From NCBI GenBank assembly GCA_024196135.1, contig JAMQCK010000720.1, positions 1 to 17,072 on the forward strand: 17,072 nt of DNA. Direction: 5' to 3'. Numbering within the stretch: position 1 is the first letter of the stretch; each line of letters starts with the position of its first letter. The stretch comes from Pleurotus ostreatus/Saccharomyces cerevisiae fusant. Lineage: Eukaryota; Opisthokonta. Under the pieces are notes generated by a model. The model was not told the DNA's origin and did not search any database. It worked only from the letters and a program-made list of their open reading frames with translations. Shown one piece after another: positions 7,867 through 15,189 of the stretch. Position numbers and translations under genes: made by a program.

Positions 7867-10438
7867 TTACGAGTAAAAGTTGGCGCAGGGGATAGGCCTA
7901 AGGACTACAGTCAGCACCGTCGCATACACCAAACCCAAGCTGAAGACTCACTTGAGTGGGGCGCCATTCTTCCCCGGCACCTCGTCCGCCTTCATCTGCC
8001 AGCGCGTCGACGCGGAGAAGTCCAGGAGACTCTTCACAAGGGAATCGCACCCGCCATCCGCCGACTCGGCACTGGTCGCCCGCGCGTCCTTCTTCTTCGC
8101 CGCCTCCTCGTCCTCAGGCTTCGCCTCCGCACACGCCTTCACCCACTCCGCGAGCTTCTCGATCTCGGCGGGGTCCGCGAACCCGAACCAGCCCCGGGTC
8201 TTGCCGTCGTCTTCGTCGTCCTCGTCCTTTGGCACGCTCTCCGGCCGCTTGCCATACACGGCGACGAAGGTCGACCACTTCTTGAGCGCGCGCGTCTCGT
8301 TGAGGTCCCGCCCGCGGCGACGCTTGGCCTTGACCATGCCCGGTGACGCCTTATGGGCGAGAAAGGCCAGCGCGAGGTCGCGCTGGGCGAGACTCGGGGC
8401 GAGGGCATAGTACTTGCGACCGTCGATGTCTTCGCCCAGCAGTGTGTTGCAGCGGATGTTGTGGCTGAGTGTAATCTATGATAAGGGTGAGCGGGCTGTC
8501 TGGTGAAGAAGAGAAATGTCGACGCACCACTTTGAGCGCGTCCTCAATGTCCTGCACGTTCTGCTTGTGCGCCGCGCGCTTCTTCGCCTCCTCGGCCTTG
8601 TCTTTCCCGTCCATCGCCTTCCGCTCCGTATCCCACCGGTCGTTCTCGACCTTCAGCGCGTCTCGCATGTCCTTCGTCGCATCTTTGATTTCCTGCGCGC
8701 TCGAGTCCAGCACGTCGCGCACTGCAGGGGCGAAGCCTGCAGCCTCTGCCAACGCCGCAATGACGGGCACCAGCTGCGCGGTCTGCGCGACAACGATGCC
8801 GGACTGGTCCTTCATCTGCCGCGTCTTCCTCACCGTGCCCTCTGGGAGCGGCAGCGGATCAGGCAAACGGACCGTGGTGTACCTCTTCGGATCTTTCTCC
8901 TTAAAGTGCATGTGTATGCCCGAGTCGGGCCCGCGGAAATACTCGCGCAACCCTTCGAGGATGCCCCAGACCTTGCTGAGGGTGACCCCAGTCTGCTTGA
9001 GATCCTTGATGGCGCGCTGGAGAGCCTGCGTAGTTGTAAGCAAAAGGCGAGGAAATCAGCAAATGTCGAGGTGCTCACCAGTTTAGCGTCGCCCTCGCGA
9101 GTTTCTACTATCATCGAGAAAAGGCCAATGACGATTGCCTTCGCACATGGCTCGCTAATCCACGGAACTAGCGCGTCCGGAGCGTCTGTGAACGAGGGCG
9201 TCGCCAGCATTTCGAACTCCTCGACAACGGTCTTCGGCAGCGCAGGTTTCATTGCCTGGTGGAAACGAAGGGCAAACTCGCGGATATTCATACGAAGCAC
9301 GGCCTCATCGAGGTCAAGATCGCCGGACACCGGCCTCCACGGTATCGTGCACCTTGGCTTGGTCTTAGGAGCAGTTGGCTTGGAGCGGGACGCGGCTGCC
9401 GTCTTCTTCGTGGCAGGGCCAGTTGTCGCCGGTGCTGCCTTCTTCTTTCCCTTGACATCATGTTCTGCGGCCTGCGGCTTCGCGGCTGGCTTCGGCTTCG
9501 GCTTGGTCTTAGCAGGAACTGATGCCTTGTCCGCGCCACTCTTGCTATCAGCTTTCACAGGCTCGGATTTAGAATGCTTGCTGGGGCTACACCGATTGTC
9601 AGTTAATCTATTCCAGCCGTTATACACCTTCACATACCCTAGTGGGTCCAGCCCTTTGGCATGTCGGCACGTCGAGCAAGCGCATATATCTCGGCATTTG
9701 GGGCAACTGACAAGGACGGTCAGAGCGTACCCAGCAACAAATCACTCTGGAGCGTACCACCATGTATAGTCAGCGGACTTCACGTGCTTATGATCGGCAC
9801 AAGAACCGGAGGGTGGGGGGTTAAGCACGTCGGTCTTATAGCGTGTGGTCAGGCATTGTGCACAGTAAGATGCGCTGCACTGCTTCTCTATGCCCTTCTT
9901 TCCCTGTGGAGGTAGCAGGCGAGTGCAGCGACGGCTCCCTGAACATGTATGAGCTTCCATTTCCGGAGGATGTAGCCACATTCGCACCTTCAACACTCCG
10001 CTTCTTGCGGCACTGATGACAATAGAACTGCTCGGTTTCAGTACCAGGCTGAGCGTTCTCCGTCGGCTTCGATGTCTTGACCGGTTTGGCAGTCCCATCC
10101 GCGGCCTTGGTCTTCTTCAACGCAGTCATGTCGACGGCCACGTTGGAAGCGGACAACTTGCGCTTGAGTGCAGTGTTGGAGGTGGTGTCGACACGCGACT
10201 GCGTCGTGGCGTCGCTCGAGGTGTCCATGGCATCGATACGAGATTTGGGAGGCTTCTGCTTCGTGGCTGCGATAGGCGAAGGTGGTATCTCCGCGTGACT
10301 TGGGCATTGAACGCCCTTGCCCTTCGTGCTGGATGCCTCGGGCTGTTCTCCGAGGCGAGAGTAAGAAGACAGCGCGTATGGAGATGGCGGAACCTCGATG
10401 TGGCTGATTCGCCGGACAGCGGGGCTCGGCGCCGACAT
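7867..10438 (-). CDS. 4CXXC_R1 zinc-finger protein with DDT/WHIM-like region (putative chromatin factor)
   Basis: Predicted 753 aa, nuclear. Minus-strand exons: 10438-9988, 9938-9758, 9706-9638, 9586-9079, 9025-8528, 8475-7952, 7897-7867. The zinc finger (PF10497, as in CDCA7 and the MAO-A repressor R1) spans about residues 139-234. Its four CXXC pairs are CHQC (140-143), CAQC (176-179), CPKC (212-215) and CSTC (221-224), with ICACSTCR and CLTTRY in their usual places. A Lys/Pro/Ala-rich linker (235-315) follows, then an alpha-helical DDT-like segment near 320-460 (DEAVLRMNIREFALRFHQAM). Next are a charged coiled coil (about 510-565), LLGEDIDGRKYYAL at 581-594 resembling the WHIM DGRxYW/Y signature, and a basic KAKRRRGRD. 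These parts are typical of chromatin-remodelling and epigenetic regulators. Start ATG 10438; an upstream TTG is not needed. If the last intron is kept, a TGA at 7950-7948 ends the protein at PLK. Confidence 0.85.
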
Positions 10439-10509
10439 GGTGGTGGTTGGGAACAAGGGATAATCAACGATCGGTCACCGCGGAGTTGGTCAACCAATTA
10501 ACGCGTAAC

Positions 10510-10524
10510 GTCACATCATGTGAC
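10510..10524. promoter_or_regulatory. 15-bp inverted repeat upstream of the zinc-finger gene
   Basis: GTCACAT-C-ATGTGAC, perfect 7-bp arms around one base, 72 bp upstream of the zinc-finger ATG. It overlaps a CRE-like ACGTCA core and contains E-box-like CATGTG. It could bind a dimeric bZIP or bHLH factor (inference). Confidence 0.4.
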
Positions 10525-11538
10525 CATGTTCAGTGCATGTGCCCGCCTCGTGTTCCATGTTGGTTTTGATGGCAAACTCGTTACGGTGCTCACGCTCCTC
10601 AGCGCAGGTTTGCCCGTCTGTTTATTTCTGTAATCCAGGGGGTTGCATTCATCCCTTTCGCTGACAGCTTTACAGTTGCTCCCATGGCCCGCGGTCGCCA
10701 GAACCTTCATAAGTGGATGTATATTGAGCTCAGCATAAGCTAGCGTTATTTCGATAATCCTGGTCCGCCCAGCACTCGGATACAGACTTTCCCGTCAAAT
10801 CATCTCCCCTTCAACGGCGCACATACGCCGATGTGCAGTCGGTAGGCGACCACCTCCGACGGATGTGGAGTAAGTACTAGGGCCAAGCTATGTAGCGCAC
10901 TTACCGACTGAACGGTTGGAGCATTTAGCGCGCATGGACGAGGTCACTAAGGCAAACGTGAGCGCGGCATTACAAGTCGGAAATGGCCCTTGAAGGACCT
11001 CCCACCGCGTGGTATAGGCAAGTATGGCGTACCGCAGGCGTAGCCCACTGGCACTGCGCGTCTCAGCTGCGAGAGTGGTAGTCATCACTAAACACCGTAG
11101 TGTGGCCACCTACGCCATTGAGCAGTACCCTCAGGTTGAGGGGCCTTGACCTAGGCGTAGGATGCATCGGAACTGGCCGCGTACTAAGCTCTGTACCTGA
11201 ACGACGTCTGGACAGTATATAGGCGCGGAATGACTGACGCCATTCGCCAATTGGCTGACTTCGCCGACTTGGTGCTCATCTCCGCGCCGACCCAAGGTCC
11301 CCTTAAAATGGCTTACACCTATGTGGAACACCGACAGGATGGATGTTAGTTAGCTGGACGCCGCTTGCGTATCCATGGACGGACATGGGGCCGGAGGCAT
11401 TTCCGACCCTTCCGAAGTAATCCGTACCACCCCAGTGGCGTAGCTATTCCAGGACAATGCTCGCGACGGCCGACCACCCACCGCACGCCTGCCCATGGCT
11501 CTCAGCACCATAAAACATGCCAGCAAGGACGACTCACC

Positions 11539-11544
11539 TATAAA
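11539..11544 (+). promoter_or_regulatory. TATA box of the cysteine-rich gene
   Basis: TATAAA, 71 bp before the ATG at 11616, followed by a C/T-rich stretch at 11570-11600. It supports a real transcription unit for the small multi-exon gene downstream. Confidence 0.6.
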
Positions 11545-11615
11545 GCTGCCCTCAGGTCGCCGGCCTTCAGCTCCTCCGTTCCCCCTCCGTTCCTCCTGAC
11601 TTCACTGAATTTGAC

Positions 11616-12129
11616 ATGTGTCGCTGGCGCCAGTACGTAGCCGGACGCGATGGACTGTCAGGACTGTGTCGATGCTTACGATGCGTTCCAGCGTCTGTCA
11701 CGTCTACCTCCTTTGCGGCCACGTCGTGAACATGGTACGCAACTGGAAGTTCCCTCAATCACTCACACGTCTTGATCAACGGACGAGCAGCCGAATGAGC
11801 TGGTCTGTCGTTGTTCTACACCGTCTGCAGCCTTGGAATTTGAGCTGCCGCAAACAGATCCAATGCGCCTCGAGAACCTGCAAATTCAGCCCGAATCATC
11901 CCCCGACGTGCGTGCCACCCAGGTGTACGCAGACCTGCTGGCAGTAGTAAGCGGTGTCGTTCTCGTCGAAGTATGGATACTGAAGCATCACTCACATATA
12001 GTCGTCAATTCCCCGAGCAATACTGTGCGTGCCCATGGAGCAGACCGCCGCACACGAATGTCTTATGCACCGACAGCGCCGAACATTAACTCCTACTGCC
12101 CCTCATGTCTTGGCAGACGACATCAGTAG
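11616..12129 (+). CDS. Small cysteine-rich putative zinc-binding protein (78 aa, six exons)
   Basis: Exons are 11616-11632, 11692-11734, 11791-11802 (12-nt microexon coding PNEL), 11858-11946, 12002-12024 and 12077-12129; introns are 52-59 bp and every junction keeps phase. The product starts MCRWRHVC and contains YLLCGH, CKFSPNHPPTC, PPRCTQTCWQYRQFPEQYSP and a final CPSC. It has ten Cys (2, 8, 14, 27, 32, 42, 47, 51, 69, 72) and five His, with no signal peptide, so a compact intracellular metal-binding fold is likelier than a disulfide-bonded secreted protein (inference). From memory, very similar MCRWRxxxxxYxxCGH...CKFSPxHPPxC...CWQYRQFPEQY proteins recur in Agaricomycetes with no assigned function. 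None of the exons is long enough to show as a convincing ORF alone. It is convergent with the SWS1-like gene, 124 bp between stops. Confidence 0.82.
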
Positions 12130-12253
12130 CGAGAGGCAGGCAGCTGACGGTGAAGCTGATAACTTATGATTCCATATTTATTGCACTAGATGCGGAGGCA
12201 TGTTCGTGAATGGGAGCAACGGCACAGAAGAAAATCATATTGATTGCCATCGC

Positions 12254-12834
12254 TCATTGACGCGACTGCTGAACAATGAGTCGAGCGAGCTCTTCGTCGT
12301 TCTCGAGCATTCTCGGCGCACACAACCCGAGCCGCTCGGATATTCTGACTGCGAGTATATGCTTGCACTGCAACGTCGTAAGTCCAGGTTCGGCGCGATT
12401 TGTGCAGACAACATACTGTGATATGGCTATCGTTCAGCAAGACACTATGCGAGTACGCAGGGCAGGTGCAGACATGCGGCCGTCTCGAGTTCGCCAGATC
12501 CAAGAACACCAGGTACGTAGTGGGCGAAGACGACGCGTTGACAGAGTATTCTACGTGGCCCCAAGGCGTCGCGGTCTTGACAACTGTGGTTGTCAGACTG
12601 GAAACAGAGTTGATCTCGATCTAGTCTTACTGCATTCTTGGTCAATCAAGTCAAGAGCTGCGAGAAGAAGCGGCTCGGAGAAGACCAGGTAAAGTTGCTC
12701 CAGGATAGCATCGGTCACTTCGGTGGCGTCTCAGTGAGCTGGTTGAATTTGAGCCCTACAACGGCGTACTGACAGTTATCTTGTATAGAGGCAATCACTT
12801 GATCAGCGACCCGTGCGTGCACAGTAGAGACCAT
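12254..12834 (-). CDS. sws1: SWIM-type zinc-finger protein, SWS1/ZSWIM7-like (Shu complex)
   Basis: Predicted 142 aa, about the size of human ZSWIM7. Minus-strand exons are 12834-12774, 12717-12631, 12583-12417 and 12367-12254, with introns of 56, 47 and 49 bp. The reconstructed protein has the family's helical start (LTDAILEQLYLVF, LLLAALDLIDQEC), a beta-rich middle (VEYSVNASSSPTTYLVFLDL) and the SWIM finger CxCx(15)CxH. That finger is HVCTCPAYSHSVL with Cys88 and Cys90, then CKHILAVRISERLG with Cys106 and His108, joined exactly by intron 3. SWS1 proteins pair with a Rad51 paralogue/Shu2-type partner and promote Rad51 filament formation in homologous recombination. An in-frame ATG at 12984 would add 50 residues of low similarity and would lie 16 bp from the divergent TRM11 start, so 12834 is preferred. 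A 138-aa plus-strand ORF covering this gene is an antisense shadow. Confidence 0.85.
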
Positions 12835-12903
12835 GTCGGAGGATCGGCATGTCCGCGAGAGAAGATGAAGGGATGAAGCAAGGTGGAAACGAACAGGTCC
12901 CGA

Positions 12904-12915
12904 CGGCGAACGCCG
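12904..12915. promoter_or_regulatory. CGG-N6-CCG element in the shared SWS1-like/TRM11 promoter
   Basis: CGGCGAACGCCG, a perfect inverted repeat and a CGG-N6-CCG arrangement as bound by PPR1-type Zn2Cys6 regulators in yeast. It lies about midway in the 166-bp interval between the divergent start codons. Function is inferred from pattern only. Confidence 0.35.
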
Positions 12916-13000
12916 AGGGAATGTCGGTCCGGCACACGCCGCATCACGATCGATCGGGCGCCTATCCTTGTTCTCAACCGCCATTGTTCTTTAGCACACG

Positions 13001-14840
13001 ATGAGCCGATTTCTATTCCAGTTCGCACAAAGTCATGAAGAGTTTCGCATACCCGAACTCGAGTCCATTGCCTCACTGTATGGCTTCGAGCTTGATTTTG
13101 AGAGGAACAGGGACTACACGCGACCCTTCATGGTTATCCGCCTTGCGCACCAGGAGCACGCGCGATTGTTAGCTCGGAGATGTATCTTAATCAAGTGTGT
13201 GCCAACGCTTGGTACTTTCAGAAAATCACTGAGATAAATGAAGGTCCGTGCATGAGTTCTACGCGCAAGGCTCGACGTACGATGAGCTGCACGCCAACAA
13301 CCGCAACGCGCGACCGTTGTGGGAAAAATACGTCCCGGATACCTCGTTCAAGTTCGAGATTTCTGGCTTCAACCATACGATCCCTAAAGCGCGGCAAAGA
13401 GACGTGGTCGAGAGCTTCGGCTACATGGACATGCTCGGCAAGATAGACCTGAAGAACCCCGAGATCGTCATGACTGTATATGAAGAATGTGGGTTTCCGA
13501 ATCTCTATACAGGCTGCGCTTGTCATTGACCATCGTTCTCAGATAAAAGACGTGACAATACCCCAAGAGATCGACTCGAAGGGGATGGTAACTTCATACA
13601 AGTTTACTTCGGAAGGTTGGTGCGTTGCCCTCACTGCCAAGTCCTGTACCGTATTGACCACCCCCCTGCAGCTAGAGGAAGGAACAGCTCGCTTATTGAT
13701 ACACAAATTCGACGTCAAGAAGAGAGCGTTCTTCGGCAACACCAGCATGGAGGCTGAGATGTCCCTCCTCATGGCTAATCAGACGCTGGTGAGTTCGTCT
13801 GTACGGCGCAACCCATCTCCTAGCTCATCGCTGGAAGGCCTCATCAGGAAAGCTGATGTACGACCCGTTCATGGGCACTGGCAGCATGGCCTACGTATGT
13901 CGGCAACGTTTGGACCGGAGCTTGTCGTTGACTGCACGCTTTTCAGCCTGTAGCGCACTTTGGCGCCATGATGTTCGGCTCGGATATCGACGGTCGTCAA
14001 ATGCGAGGAAAAGGTCTGCAGAGTCGTCCTAGGTTTTCGTCGTTCGTGCTAATAATTTCAACAGGCAGGACCCCAGGCGTCTATCGTGCAGCAGAACAGT
14101 ACGGCGTCGCTCAGCGCATCATGGACCTGTGTACCTTCGATATGACCTGGAATCCGTGGCGGCGAGGCGGCCTCTTCGATGCTATCGTGACTGACCCACC
14201 TTGTAAGCTTCGCCCTCGACGCTTGCTTCGTACGAACTTACATCCCTTGAAGACGGCGTTCGCGCAGGCGCAAAACGTCTCGGTCGGAAGAAAGAGATGA
14301 CGGAAGAACGAAAAGCCCTGCATTTTGAGCGACAAGCAGCCTTGCAAGAGTGAGTCAGTTGCTCCCTTGATCTTATTGCTGGCTCACGAAATATCGCAGG
14401 GCTGGACACCGCTCATATATCCCTCCAACGAAACCATATGAGCTGTCTGAACTCGCTCGTGATCTTGTCCTATACGCAAGATGGCTTCTGAAGCCGGAGG
14501 GCCGTTTAGTGTTCTTCCTGCCGACGGTGAATGAGCAATATCAGGAAGTGGACGTGCAGTCCATGCTTTGTCCTGGGATGGTGCTTGTGGCGAATTCGCT
14601 GCAGGATTTCGGCGCGTGGGGCAGGCGGGTGCGTACGCTTCGTTGTTTGCAGTGGACTGCGAGTCTGATATCGTCATGCAGCTCATCACAGTGCGGAAGA
14701 CCTCACACGACGAGTTTCCGCCGCCCGACTTCCTTGCAAGAGCTCCGCCCTCAGACGCAGGAGCTCCGGCGCACAAGGATTTCCGCGAGAAATACTTTGA
14801 AGGATTTAAGAAAGGGGAGTCGGCTTCGTCAAGGACATGA
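13001..14840 (+). CDS. TRM11: tRNA (guanine(10)-N2)-methyltransferase catalytic subunit TRM11
   Basis: Predicted 459 aa. Exons: 13001-13194, 13244-13488, 13543-13619, 13672-13788, 13838-13894, 13947-14013, 14065-14202, 14253-14349, 14400-14628, 14682-14840. The N-terminal region (FLFQFAQSHEEFRIPELESI, HEFYAQGSTYDELH) is the Trm11 THUMP-type tRNA-binding part. VYFGRLLEEGTARLL, FDVKKRAFFGNTSMEAEMSL and LMANQTL lead into the Rossmann methyltransferase domain. SAM motif I is YDPFMGTGS (219-227), motif II is FGSDID (to 245), and the catalytic motif is TDPPY with Tyr299 split by intron 7. The enzyme uses S-adenosylmethionine to make m2G10 in tRNAs, with Trm112 as partner. The tail (EFPPPDFLARAPP...FREKYFEGFKKG) is fungal-type. 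Three acceptors (13243, 13837, 14252) are GAAG rather than CAG or TAG, yet each is forced by conserved sequence. Confidence 0.95.
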
Positions 14841-14969
14841 CGAGGTGTAGTATAGCTCGTAACTTGTAGCATAGGTGTAGAATCAGGATGGCGTTCCACT
14901 CCGTCGAGGCTGCTCGCGAAGGGAAGCTCAACGCTGATCACAATAACCTCGAGCGCCGATCAGCAGCGT

Positions 14970-14994
14970 GCCCATGATCGAGCTCGATATGGGC
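14970..14994. repeat. Near-perfect palindrome between TRM11 and the Smr gene
   Basis: GCCCAT at 14970-14975 and ATGGGC at 14989-14994 flank the perfect 12-bp palindrome ATCGAGCTCGAT, with one bulged G at 14976. It lies 129 bp after the TRM11 stop and 130 bp before the Smr ATG. As RNA it would fold into a stable hairpin; as DNA it could be a dimer-binding site. Confidence 0.5.
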
Positions 14995-15078
14995 AGCCTG
15001 GCGGTGACGCCGCTGTCAATGAACTACTCGCGAACACCATGAGGCCAGATCACATACCGGGGTGCCCGTCCCTGCGCC

Positions 15079-15189
15079 ATGGCTTCCTCACAACCTCCAC
15101 TCTTCATCGCCCTCGACGGCCGCGATGAACGCCGTCCTCGGCGCCGTCGCCACCCTCCTGTTGCGCGTGCCAGCGCTCTCGATGGCTAA
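15079..15189 (+). promoter_or_regulatory. Overlapping upstream ORF at the Smr gene start
   Basis: ATG in a strong context (gcgccATGGc) opens a 36-codon frame that ends in TAA at 15187-15189, overlapping the chosen start (15125) in another frame. If this ATG is in the transcript, it should lower translation of the main frame. Whether the transcript begins upstream of it cannot be seen. Confidence 0.35.

Larger units (their letters stand above)
10439..11615. other. Gene-poor divergent intergenic region
   Basis: About 1.2 kb between the divergent zinc-finger and cysteine-rich genes, the longest gene-free stretch. It holds a 15-bp inverted repeat at 10510-10524, a TATATA at 11216-11221 with only very short ORFs after it, and a TATA box at 11539 for the cysteine-rich gene. 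I looked for split exons as well as ORFs and found none with a recognisable protein, and no terminal repeats or transposase remnants. Confidence 0.55.

Noticed and set aside
8516..9769. 417-aa plus-strand ORF
   Set aside because: Antisense shadow of the 4CXXC/DDT gene; composition mirrors the coding strand and introns, with no recognisable domain.
10888..11109. Minus-strand ORF of about 66-73 aa in the long intergenic region
   Set aside because: Begins with GTG, has no promoter pattern or recognisable protein, and its length is expected by chance at this GC content.
11216..11380. TATATA followed by short ATG frames (13 and 22 codons)
   Set aside because: Frames are very short and unrelated to any family; no exon chain could be built from them.
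10439..11615. Possible transposon remnant in the gene-poor stretch
   Set aside because: No long terminal or inverted repeats, target-site duplication, or transposase/reverse-transcriptase fragments are visible.
12276..12692. 138-aa plus-strand ORF
   Set aside because: It lies antisense to the SWS1-like gene, runs through that gene's introns without its own splice logic, and is Arg/Ser-rich with no family resemblance.
12834..12984. Longer N-terminus of the SWS1-like protein from ATG 12984
   Set aside because: The 50 added residues lack family similarity and would put the start codon 16 bp from the TRM11 start, leaving no room for promoters.
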